DNA of 7,208 bases, taken from NCBI GenBank assembly GCA_020435885.1, contig JAGQYU010000004.1, positions 1 to 7,208 on the forward strand, written 5' to 3'. Shown here piece by piece: positions 1-7,200 of the stretch. Position numbers and translations under genes: made by a program. The stretch is from Flavobacteriaceae bacterium (lineage in GTDB: Bacteria > Bacteroidota > Bacteroidia > Flavobacteriales > Flavobacteriaceae). The notes beneath the pieces were generated by a model that saw only the letters and a list, made by a program, of their open reading frames with translations, was not told where the DNA came from and ran no database searches. Each line of letters opens with the position of its first letter. Positions within the stretch are counted from its first letter, which is position 1.

Positions 1-3
1 TAG

Positions 4-34
4 TTGTATAATTGTTTTTTTTTTAATACATTTG
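4..34 (+). promoter_or_regulatory. Putative Bacteroidota-type promoter upstream of the regulator
   Basis: TACATTTG at 27-34 fits the Bacteroidota -7 consensus TAnnTTTG exactly, and a TTG at 4-6 sits 20 bases upstream, within the usual spacing for the -33 element. A run of ten T (15-24) fills much of the spacer. The -7 box ends only four bases before the ATG at 39, so transcription from it would begin at or beside the start codon and give a leaderless or nearly leaderless mRNA. The motif is short and common by chance in AT-rich DNA, so this is tentative. The T run could instead be the tail of a terminator belonging to a gene to the left. Confidence 0.35.
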
Positions 35-38
35 ACTT

Positions 39-1036
39 ATGAGTTTAATAAAAGTAATAGATAGCGATAACCCAAAATATAAGCAGATTATTAGTTCAAT
101 TGAAGAGGCTATTAATAATGGCGAATTGAAAAAAGGTGATAAGTTGCCTTCAATCAATAGTATTCGTAATAGATTTTCATTGTCTAGAGATACTGTTTTG
201 TTGGCATATAGTGAGCTTAAAACCAGAGGTATAGTTAAGTCTATTGCGGGTAAAGGCTATTATGTAAATACAGTAAATACTAATATTTTTCAAAAGATAT
301 TTTTACTTTTTGACGAGCTTAATGTATTTAAAGAAGATTTATATAATTCTTTTTTAAAACATATTGATGATAATATTCAAGTAGATATATTTTTCCACAA
401 CTTTAATTATGATGTATTCAGTAAATTGATTTATGATAATATAGGAGACTATAATAAGTATATTATAATGCCTTTTCGAACTTAGAAGACACACATACTG
501 TTATAGAAAAACTACCTCAAGAAAAGGTTTATATCTTAGATCAAATACAAGAAAAGTTAGAAAATTACCAAGCCATTTATCAAAATTTTGAAAAAGACAT
601 TTATAATAATTTAACAAAAGCTGAAAGCTATTTAACAAAATATGATTCGTTTGTTTTTCTTAACTCAAAAAAGAAACAACCTAAAGGGATAATAAATGGT
701 TTTAATAAATTTTGTAAAGAGCATCATTTTAAGTGTGAAGTTTTGGAATCAATCGAAGATAGAATTCCTATTGAAAAAGAAGTATATGTTATACCAGATG
801 ATAAGAATTTGATCATCATTATTAAAAAGATAAGAGAAGCAAAATTGAAACTTGGCATTGACGTAGGTATAATAGCATACAACGAAACATTATTAAAAGA
901 GGTTGTTGAAGGTGGGATTACTGTAATTTCTACCAATTTCAAACTTATGGGGGAACAGTTAGCTAACATGATTAAGACTCAAGATATGCAAAGAATAGAA
1001 AACCCAAGTGACTTAATCATAAGAAATTCTTTGTAA
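39..1036 (+). pseudogene. GntR-family regulator with sugar-sensor domain, frameshifted
   Basis: Transcriptional regulator, probably the local sugar-responsive regulator of the operon. Residues about 9-76 form a GntR winged helix-turn-helix: the segment NPKYKQIISSIEEAI, the GDKLPSINSIRNRF helices, recognition helix SRDTVLLAYSELKTRG and wing GKGYYV. The rest resembles a LacI/periplasmic-binding-type effector domain. The frame that starts at 39 stops at 483-485 just after IMPF (T473-T476). The effector domain continues without stops in the -1 frame from codon TCG at 476 (SNLEDTHTVIEKLP, VYILDQ, YQNFEKDIYNNL) to the stop at 1034-1036. Restoring one base in the T run would give a single protein of about 332 residues, normal for the family. 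As it stands only a 148-residue product with the DNA-binding domain is made. Sequencing error, real mutation or recoding cannot be told apart here. The next gene starts 5 bases downstream. Confidence 0.8.
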
Positions 1037-1041
1037 TTACT

Positions 1042-1941
1042 ATGTACTCAATTGATTATACAAATATTAATGGCGATAAATATGTAGAGCTAAAATCTAA
1101 ATTAGGTTATTCGTATGCTAAAATTTTAATTAATAAGGGAGGCGGTCTTCAGACCCTTAGTTTAAACAAGCGTATTATAATAGAAGAATTAGATAATAGC
1201 TCTCCAGAAAAAAAATACGCTTCAAGTATCATGTTTCCTTTTGCAGGAAGAATTAATGAAGGCTTATATAACTATAATGATGAGGAATATGACCTTAGTG
1301 ATGTATTAGATCAAGACAATGAAGTAAAGCATGGTTTTTTAATTGATAAAAACTTTGATGTTAAAGAAGAAAATATTACTGACAGTAGTGCGTCAGTTAT
1401 ACTAGTTTATGTAGAAGATTTTTATATAAAAGGATTTCCTTTTAAATATCAGGTTGAATTAACTTATTTACTTTCAAATTATACATTAAATCTAGATGTA
1501 AAAATCAAAAATAAAAGTAATGTTACTTTCCCTTTTAGTATAGGGTGGCATCCTTATTTTATATCTAAGGACTCTAAAGGTACTGTTTATTTCAACAGTA
1601 AAAATGTGGTAGTTTTCAATGAAAAAATGATACCTAAGGAGGTAGCTGAAGTAGAAAAAGTGCCACCAATAAATATTAGAGAGCAGCATTTAGATGATTG
1701 TTTTGAACTGGAAGATAATTTGGTGCAATTTAAAACATCAAGTTATGCCATAAATATTAAAAGCACATCCAGCCCTAATTTCTTGCAATTATATACTCCT
1801 GTAAATAATGAGTTGGTAGCAATAGAGGTAATGACAGCACCTGCAGATAGTTTTAACAATAAAATAGGTTTACAATATTTGGATAGTAATGAAACCTATA
1901 CTATAGGTTGGGAAATAAAAGAAGTTACTGACTTAAATTAA
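1042..1941 (+). CDS. Aldose 1-epimerase (mutarotase) family protein
   Basis: Cytoplasmic enzyme of 299 residues, predicted to interconvert alpha and beta anomers of an aldose; no signal peptide is seen. Family marks are visible in order: FPFAGRI (65-71), the KHGFL motif with His97, GWHPYF with the catalytic-type His170, LDDCF (217-221) with the sugar-contacting Asp, and IEVMTAPADSFNN (261-273) with Glu262 as the likely catalytic base. The length is normal for the family. It begins 5 bases after the regulator ends and is followed 25 bases later by the GH109 gene, so it is almost certainly cotranscribed. No Shine-Dalgarno is seen at the ATG. In this context its likely job is to supply the anomer used by the GHMP kinase two genes on (inference). 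The family also contains epimerases acting on hexose 6-phosphates, so the exact substrate is not fixed by sequence. Confidence 0.9.
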   Translation: MYSIDYTNINGDKYVELKSKLGYSYAKILINKGGGLQTLSLNKRIIIEELDNSSPEKKYASSIMFPFAGRINEGLYNYNDEEYDLSDVLDQDNEVKHGFLIDKNFDVKEENITDSSASVILVYVEDFYIKGFPFKYQVELTYLLSNYTLNLDVKIKNKSNVTFPFSIGWHPYFISKDSKGTVYFNSKNVVVFNEKMIPKEVAEVEKVPPINIREQHLDDCFELEDNLVQFKTSSYAINIKSTSSPNFLQLYTPVNNELVAIEVMTAPADSFNNKIGLQYLDSNETYTIGWEIKEVTDLN

Positions 1942-1966
1942 ATAAAAGAATAAAATTCAAGCCATT

Positions 1967-3544
1967 ATGAAACATATCTTAAAATATCTATTTGTTTACG
2001 TGCTTTTTCTTTTTGTGAGTTGCAATGATTCTGATACAAAGGAAAATGCATATACAAGCAATTTTTCTACTAAAAGTGCCCGTACTTGGATTGGACCAGA
2101 GTTCTGGTCGAACCCTTTGCAAGATTGGCAAGTAACTGATGGTAATTTAGAGTGTTTGGTAAGTAAACCTTTAAGAAACACACATATTTTAACATATAAG
2201 CTAGATACTATACACAGCAGTTTTAGGGGCAGGCGTTTATTTTATGCAAGAACTGCGTTAGGGCAGAGGTACGCCAAGGATAAAAATGAAAAACTTAATC
2301 TTGCTTTTATTGGGGTAGGTTTAAGAGGAACTAACCATCTAAGCAATGCATTACAACGTAAAGATGTTGAAATAACTGCAATTTGCGATATCGACCCTAA
2401 TCGTATTGATATTGCTTTAAAGAAGATTAGTGATGCAGGTTTTAAAAAACCTGTAGTGTATGGTAAGAATGAATATGATTACAGAAACCTTTTAAACACT
2501 AAAGATGTAGATGCCGTTATTATTTCGACACCTTGGTTGTGGCATACAAGAATGGCTATTGATGCAATGAAAGCAGGTAAATATGCTGGTTTAGAAGTTT
2601 CAGCTGCCAATACTATGGAAGAATGTTGGGATTTGGTAAATACTCATGAACAAACTGGGACTCATCTAATGATATTAGAAAACGTAAACTATCGCAGAGA
2701 TATTTTGGCAGTATTAAATATGGTAAAACAAAATGTTTTTGGTGAGTTAGTTCATTTTAGATGTGGCTATCAACACGATTTAAGAGAAGTTAAATTCAAT
2801 GACGGGCAGAAGCCTTATGGAGGTGGAGTAGAATATGGAGAAAATGCTATTTCAGAAGCAAAATGGCGCACTCAACACTCAGTTATGAGAAACGGAGACG
2901 TTTATCCAACCCATGGAGTAAGACCAATGGCTGTAATGTGTGATGTCAATAGGGGCAACAGATTTACTTCTATAAGTTCTAATGCCACTAAAGCAATCGG
3001 GTTACATAATTATATAGTTAAGCACGGAGGTAAAGATCATCCTAATGCTAATGTGAAGTTTAAACAAGGAGATGTTATTACCTCAACCATAGAAACAGCT
3101 AATGGAGAAACCATCATAGTAACACACGATTGTAATTTGCCACGTCCTTACTCACTTGGTTTTAGGGTTCAAGGAGCCAATGGTCTATGGGAGAAAGACG
3201 GAGATAGAATTTATATTGAAGGTGTATCTAACCCTCATCGTTGGGATTCATCTAAAGAATGGCTAGAAAAATATGACCATCCATTATGGCAAAAATATGG
3301 AGAGTATGCTGCTGGCTCAGGTCATGGAGGTATGGATTTTTTTGTGTTGAATGCATTTATTGAGTCAGCCAAGCAGAATATTGCACCACCGTTAGATGCT
3401 TATGATGCTGCTGCGTGGAGTGCTATTACACCTTTATCAGAAATATCTATAGAGAATAATGGTGAACCTCAGGATTTTCCTGATTTTACCAGAGGACTGT
3501 GGATAAAACGTAAGCCATACAATTGGATTAAAAGTGATTATTAA
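1967..3544 (+). CDS. GH109-type Gfo/Idh/MocA glycosidase lipoprotein with foreign N-terminal segment
   Basis: Predicted NAD-dependent exo-glycosidase of family GH109, whose founding members are alpha-N-acetylgalactosaminidases. Residues 1-18 are a lipoprotein signal (K-rich start, hydrophobic core, FVSC) with Cys19 as the lipid-modified residue, followed by NDSD, acidic as in Bacteroidota surface-export signals. Residues about 110-525 match GH109 along the whole length: Rossmann motif GVGLRG (116-121), CDIDP (140-144), LENVNYRRD, GYQHDLR, SEAKWRT, YPTHG (Tyr313 and His316, the conserved active-site pair), NRGNR, HRWDSS, GHGGMDFF, TPLSE. The protein is about 80 residues longer than usual. The extra part (about 38-80: RTWIGPEFW, NPLQDW, LECLVS, RNTHILTYKL) does not belong to GH109 and resembles the start of PhoD-like metallophosphatases. 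No in-frame Met lies between residue 1 and Met196, so this segment must be translated. GH109 assignment is firm, GalNAc specificity is inferred. Confidence 0.9.
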   Translation: MKHILKYLFVYVLFLFVSCNDSDTKENAYTSNFSTKSARTWIGPEFWSNPLQDWQVTDGNLECLVSKPLRNTHILTYKLDTIHSSFRGRRLFYARTALGQRYAKDKNEKLNLAFIGVGLRGTNHLSNALQRKDVEITAICDIDPNRIDIALKKISDAGFKKPVVYGKNEYDYRNLLNTKDVDAVIISTPWLWHTRMAIDAMKAGKYAGLEVSAANTMEECWDLVNTHEQTGTHLMILENVNYRRDILAVLNMVKQNVFGELVHFRCGYQHDLREVKFNDGQKPYGGGVEYGENAISEAKWRTQHSVMRNGDVYPTHGVRPMAVMCDVNRGNRFTSISSNATKAIGLHNYIVKHGGKDHPNANVKFKQGDVITSTIETANGETIIVTHDCNLPRPYSLGFRVQGANGLWEKDGDRIYIEGVSNPHRWDSSKEWLEKYDHPLWQKYGEYAAGSGHGGMDFFVLNAFIESAKQNIAPPLDAYDAAAWSAITPLSEISIENNGEPQDFPDFTRGLWIKRKPYNWIKSDY

Positions 3545-3564
3545 TTGGTTAAATAAATTTAAAG

Positions 3565-4656
3565 TTGGATTTAAGAACAAAGGAAACAATAACTACTATA
3601 GCTCCGGGGCGTGTTTGCCTCTTTGGTGATCATCAAGACTATCTGGGGTTGCCTATTATTGCTTCGGCTATAGACAGGCACATCTCATTAAAGGCAAAAA
3701 AAAATAATTCAAAAGTTTTCAATATTTATAAACCGGATATTGATACAAAAGAATCAATAGCTATTGATGCCGTTAATGAAAATACTAATGTTATTGGTGA
3801 TCATTTTTTAGCCGCATTGAAAGTGGTTCAAAGGCATGGCTGTATCCCTACCGAAGGTTATGACATTACTATTACAGGAAATATTGCTATCAATGCTGGT
3901 ATTTCTAGCTCTTCAGCGGTGCTTATGACTTGGGTAAAATTTTTATTGGAAGCTTTTTGTGATAAAGAAACTGATGGAGAACTTGCTGCGGAGATAGCAT
4001 ATCAAGCAGAGGTAATTGAACAAAAGTCGTCTGGAGGCAAAATGGATCAATACAGTATTGGTCTAGGAAACATAATTTATTTGGAAACTGATGTAGAATC
4101 AAGTTATGAAAGGATAGAGAAACCACTGGAAGGGCTTATTGTAGGTGAATCGGGTATTCCAAAAAAAACGTTGGCGCTGCTTAAAGAGCTTAAAGAAAAA
4201 TCATGGTTGGCTATTTCAAAAGTAAAAGAAAAATTACCTGATTTTACTGTAAAAAGGGCAAAGATTGAAGAATTGGATAATTATTTAAATTATGTTGAAG
4301 ATGATCTTAAACCTTACCTATATGCTGCTATTTCAAACTATAACGTTACTAAGAATGCGCAAAAAGAATTTGCTAAAGAAACGCTTGATCTTAAGAAAAT
4401 TGGTGAATTAATCAATGAACATCATGTAATACTTAGAGATAGTTTAAAAATTACATTGCCAAAAATAGACAACATGATCAATGCAGCCTTAGATTCTGGA
4501 GCTTATGGAGCAAAAATTGTTGGTTCCGGTAAAGGAGGTTGTATTGTTGCTTTATCCCCTCCAGGTAAAGAGAAAGCAATTATAAAAGCCATAAAGGATG
4601 CCGGAGGTAAAGATGCGTATTCTGTAAGTATAGATCCAGGTGTAAGAGTAGCTTAG
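3565..4656 (+). CDS. GHMP-family sugar kinase (galactokinase-like)
   Basis: Cytoplasmic kinase of 363 residues predicted to phosphorylate a sugar, probably at C1, with ATP. All three GHMP motifs are present: PGRVCLFGDHQDY (14-26), the counterpart of galactokinase GRVNLIGEHTDY; the phosphate-binding loop AGISSSSAV (111-119); and GAKIVGSGKGGCIVAL (315-330). GGKMDQYS (157-164) carries the catalytic-type Asp161, as in the MDQ motif of galactokinases. The start is TTG at 3565: an in-frame stop (3550-3552) lies just upstream, and the first in-frame ATG would remove motifs 1 and 2. The gap to the previous gene is 20 bases and to the next 28. The next gene, a nucleotidyltransferase, is the expected partner for a sugar-1-phosphate. 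Galactose, GalNAc and fucose-type sugars are all possible substrates. The family is certain, the substrate is not. Confidence 0.88.
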   Translation: MDLRTKETITTIAPGRVCLFGDHQDYLGLPIIASAIDRHISLKAKKNNSKVFNIYKPDIDTKESIAIDAVNENTNVIGDHFLAALKVVQRHGCIPTEGYDITITGNIAINAGISSSSAVLMTWVKFLLEAFCDKETDGELAAEIAYQAEVIEQKSSGGKMDQYSIGLGNIIYLETDVESSYERIEKPLEGLIVGESGIPKKTLALLKELKEKSWLAISKVKEKLPDFTVKRAKIEELDNYLNYVEDDLKPYLYAAISNYNVTKNAQKEFAKETLDLKKIGELINEHHVILRDSLKITLPKIDNMINAALDSGAYGAKIVGSGKGGCIVALSPPGKEKAIIKAIKDAGGKDAYSVSIDPGVRVA

Positions 4657-4684
4657 AATAGTTATAAAATTTAAAATAGAACAA

Positions 4685-5557
4685 ATGCATACTAATTTAG
4701 TAATATTAGCAGGTGGAGCTTCTTCAAGGATGAAAAAACAAGTTGAATCAGAAGGACTAACAACTGAAGAAATTGCACAGGCAAATACCAGAAGCAAAGG
4801 CTTAATAAGCGTAGGAACTGACAATAGGCCTTTAATAGATTACCTGCTATACAATGCAAAAAGTGCCGGTTATAAAAATATTTATATTATTATAGGAGAG
4901 AATGATGTATTATTTAAACAATATTATGGAGAAAAAGATAGAGATAATACTTTCAACGGGCTCAATATCTCTTATGCAATACAGTATATCCCTAAAGGAC
5001 GTGTAAAACCTTATGGAACTGCGGATGCGTTGTTACAGGCGGTAGAACAATATCCGGAACTTAAGAAAGAAACTTATTCTGTTTGTAATAGTGACAATCT
5101 TTACTCTCAAGAAGTTCTATCAGTATTGCGCTCGAATGCTAATAATAATGCTTTCATCAGTTATGCGCGCAGTGCTTTAGATTTTCCACAAGAGCGTATT
5201 TCAAGATTTGCTTTAGTTAATATGGACGAAAGTGGTTATTTAATTAATATAGTTGAAAAGCCTAAACCTGAAATAATTGATTCTTTCAGAGATAGTACAG
5301 GAGAATTAAGAGTAAGTATGAATATTTTTAAATTCAATGGAGAACAATTCTATCCATACTTAAAAGAATGTCCTATTAATATAGAAAGAGATGAAAAGGA
5401 GATACCATCAGCTTTAATAAATATGATAAATGATTATCCAAAATCAGTATTTGGTATTCCTGTTTCTGAACATGTTCCAGATTTAACGGCCAAATCAGAT
5501 ATTCTGGCAGTAAAAGAATATCTGAAAAAATATTATACAACAACATTATGGAAGTAA
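4685..5557 (+). CDS. Sugar-phosphate nucleotidyltransferase family protein
   Basis: Predicted cytoplasmic transferase of 290 residues that joins a sugar-1-phosphate to an NTP, giving an NDP-sugar and pyrophosphate. The N-terminus has the nucleotide-binding signature LAGGASSRMKK (8-18). A helical stretch of about 17 residues then precedes SKGLISVG (Lys38 probably the second signature lysine). Also seen are PYGTADAL (109-116, base and sugar contacts), CNSDN (134-138, Asp137 a likely metal ligand), and the VEKP strand (190-193) followed by the RVSMNIFKF core. No C-terminal hexapeptide repeats or acyltransferase domain are present, so it is a stand-alone transferase. It lies 28 bases after the GHMP kinase and 33 before the sulfatase. 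Pairing with the kinase suggests a salvage pathway (inference). Nucleotide and sugar specificity cannot be read from the sequence. Confidence 0.85.
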   Translation: MHTNLVILAGGASSRMKKQVESEGLTTEEIAQANTRSKGLISVGTDNRPLIDYLLYNAKSAGYKNIYIIIGENDVLFKQYYGEKDRDNTFNGLNISYAIQYIPKGRVKPYGTADALLQAVEQYPELKKETYSVCNSDNLYSQEVLSVLRSNANNNAFISYARSALDFPQERISRFALVNMDESGYLINIVEKPKPEIIDSFRDSTGELRVSMNIFKFNGEQFYPYLKECPINIERDEKEIPSALINMINDYPKSVFGIPVSEHVPDLTAKSDILAVKEYLKKYYTTTLWK

Positions 5558-5590
5558 AATATAAATTCTATAAGTAGCATCAATAAGATT

Positions 5591-7012
5591 ATGAATATAA
5601 AAGGTATTTTACTGATATTCGTTTTGCTGCTTTTTATTGGATGTGGAAATAAACTTCACCAAAGAGATGATGTAGCCAAAGTAGATAAAAAACCAAATAT
5701 TATTATAGTCTTAGCTGATGATCTTGGCTACAACGATGTAGGTTTTAATGGCTCAACCGATATTAAGACCCCTAATATTGATAAAATTGCCAATAATGGT
5801 GTTGTGTTTACCAATGGTTATGTTAGCTATGCAGTCTGCGGACCTAGTAGGGCAGGACTTATGACAGGGCGCTGTCAAGACCGTTTTGGTTTTAGCAGAA
5901 ACCCCTTATTTGCCCCCAAAGATTCTACGCAGGGTTTACCTTTAAGCGAGGAAACATTAGCTACTGTGTTAAAAAGAGGTGGATACCGTACTATGGCTAT
6001 CGGGAAGTGGCATCTGGGAGCCCATCCTTCACAAAGACCTTTAAACAGAGGATTTGATGAATTTTTTGGTTTTTTATCCGGAGGACATCATTATTTTCCG
6101 GAGAAATGGGATCTTAATGATATATCAGAGGTTAAAAGCCAATATGATCCTTATAGGACTAAATTACTTAAAAACAATGATAGAATAGAAGAAACTGAAT
6201 ATCTTACAGATGCCTTATCTAGAGAAGCCGTTTCGTTTATTGAAAGCAATAAAGAGCAACCGTTTTTTCTATACTTGGCTTATAATGCTCCACACACTCC
6301 ATTACAGGCAACCCAGAAATATTTAGATAGATATGAAAATATTGAAGATACAAAGAGAAGAACATATGCGGCAATGGTTAGTGCAATGGATGATGGAGTA
6401 GGTAGAGTTTTAAATACTTTAGAAAAGTTAAACTTAGATAGAAATACTATTGTTTTTTTTCTATCTGATAATGGTGGTCCTGAACCTCACAACGCATCAG
6501 ATAATGGTCTGTTAAGAGAAGGGAAAGGTACTTTGTACGATGGAGGGATTAGAGTCCCGTTTGCCGTACAATGGCCAACAGTAATCCCTAAAGGAGAAAA
6601 ATATGATAGACCAATTATTTCTCTGGATATTTTTGCAACGGCGATACATTATGCAGGAGTAAATCCAAAAAAAACTTTGGATGGTATAAATATTATTCCT
6701 TATATAAGTAGTAATAATGAAGGAATACCACACGAATTTCTTTTCTGGAGAATGTTTGACAAAAAGGCCTTTGCAGTAAGAAATGGCAATATGAAGGTAA
6801 CAAAATGGGATATAAAATCTGAACTGTTTAATATTACCAATGATATTGGAGAAGAAAACAGTCTGGAAGATGCATTTACTTTACAACAACTTGAAAGTAG
6901 TTATTACAATTGGAATACAAAAAACAGCAATCCTGTTTTTCTTGGGCTGTCACAAAATGATGAATATAATAAAGCCCACTCTAATAGATTTGCTGAAGTG
7001 GAGAAATATTAA
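5591..7012 (+). CDS. Type I (S1 family) sulfatase, lipoprotein
   Basis: Predicted exported sulfatase of 473 residues that hydrolyses sulfate esters, most likely on a sulfated glycan. Residues 1-17 form a lipoprotein signal (LLFIGC) with Cys18 as lipid anchor. No acidic residues follow the Cys directly, unlike the GH109 protein, so it may face the periplasm. The catalytic set is complete: metal ligands Asp43/Asp44 in LADDLGYND, CGPSRAGLMTGR with Cys83 in the C-x-P-S-R context that is matured to formylglycine and Arg87, GKWHLG (Lys139, His141), NAPHTP (His235), LSDNGG (Asp293, Asn294) and GKGTLYDGGIRVP (Lys312). Length is normal and no domain is missing. It needs a formylglycine-generating or anaerobic maturase encoded elsewhere. 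It is the last gene of the presumed operon. Neighbouring GH109, kinase and mutarotase suggest a sulfated galactose- or GalNAc-containing substrate (inference); the S1 subfamily is not assigned. Confidence 0.93.
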   Translation: MNIKGILLIFVLLLFIGCGNKLHQRDDVAKVDKKPNIIIVLADDLGYNDVGFNGSTDIKTPNIDKIANNGVVFTNGYVSYAVCGPSRAGLMTGRCQDRFGFSRNPLFAPKDSTQGLPLSEETLATVLKRGGYRTMAIGKWHLGAHPSQRPLNRGFDEFFGFLSGGHHYFPEKWDLNDISEVKSQYDPYRTKLLKNNDRIEETEYLTDALSREAVSFIESNKEQPFFLYLAYNAPHTPLQATQKYLDRYENIEDTKRRTYAAMVSAMDDGVGRVLNTLEKLNLDRNTIVFFLSDNGGPEPHNASDNGLLREGKGTLYDGGIRVPFAVQWPTVIPKGEKYDRPIISLDIFATAIHYAGVNPKKTLDGINIIPYISSNNEGIPHEFLFWRMFDKKAFAVRNGNMKVTKWDIKSELFNITNDIGEENSLEDAFTLQQLESSYYNWNTKNSNPVFLGLSQNDEYNKAHSNRFAEVEKY

Positions 7013-7032
7013 AAATGATGTTACTTCTATTA

Positions 7033-7064
7033 TTGAACATTCATGTTAAAAGAGTTTATATTTG
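7033..7064 (+). promoter_or_regulatory. Possible promoter downstream of the sulfatase
   Basis: TATATTTG at 7057-7064 matches TAnnTTTG, and a TTG at 7033-7035 lies 21 bases upstream. No open reading frame follows in the window, only the hairpin at 7125-7162. Chance occurrence is likely in DNA this AT-rich. Confidence 0.2.
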
Positions 7065-7124
7065 ATAACTAAATATGGTGACTTTTTATAAAATCAATTC
7101 AAATTAAAACGAGCTTATTTAAAA

Positions 7125-7162
7125 TACAAAACTTGGTAATCTAATGATTATCAAGTTTTGTA
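7125..7162. terminator. 17-bp inverted repeat, likely (bidirectional) terminator
   Basis: TACAAAACTTGGTAATC (7125-7141) and GATTATCAAGTTTTGTA (7146-7162) pair over 17 positions with one G-U in the + strand RNA and a four-base TAAT loop. The hairpin lies 113 bases after the sulfatase stop, where the operon should end. On the + strand no clean T run follows the stem; on the - strand the stem is followed by TTTTAAAT, so it may terminate a convergent gene to the right better than this operon. A binding site or element end is an alternative reading. Confidence 0.6.
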
Positions 7163-7184
7163 CAATTAACTGATTCTTAAAAAG

Positions 7185-7200
7185 TCGGGATGACTGGATT
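7185..7200 (-). other. tRNA 3'-end-like fragment, possible att site
   Basis: Read on the - strand, 7200-7185 is AATCCAGTCATCCCGA. This looks like the end of a tRNA: T-stem 3' half CCAGT, acceptor 3' half CATCCCG (as in Bacteroidota tRNA-Pro, whose 5' end is CGGGATG), discriminator A, then a short T run (CTTTTT, 7184-7179). Further into the would-be tRNA the T loop and the 5' half of the T stem do not fit (7201-7208), so it is not an intact tRNA gene. Such orphan 3' ends are typically left as the direct-repeat boundary of elements integrated into tRNA genes. The match is short and at the window edge. Confidence 0.35.

Noticed and set aside
724..969. Minus-strand reading frame of 81 residues
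   Set aside because: Antisense shadow of the regulator; low-complexity Ser/Ile/Phe-rich product with no motif.
743..1036. Separate 97-residue gene starting at ATG 743
   Set aside because: It is the tail of the regulator's effector domain; the same frame is open back to 473 with family-like sequence, so the ATG is internal.
1967..3544. Plain cytoplasmic oxidoreductase (inositol dehydrogenase-like)
   Set aside because: The lipoprotein signal and the full set of GH109 motifs, including YPTHG and GHGGMD, favour the glycosidase branch of the family.
4552..4824. Minus-strand reading frame of 90 residues across the kinase-nucleotidyltransferase gap
   Set aside because: It overlaps conserved coding sequence of both + strand genes, including kinase C-terminus and the LAGG motif, and shows no family features.
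6840..7049. Plus-strand 69-residue frame overlapping the sulfatase end
   Set aside because: Out-of-frame shadow of the sulfatase C-terminus; only its last few codons lie outside.
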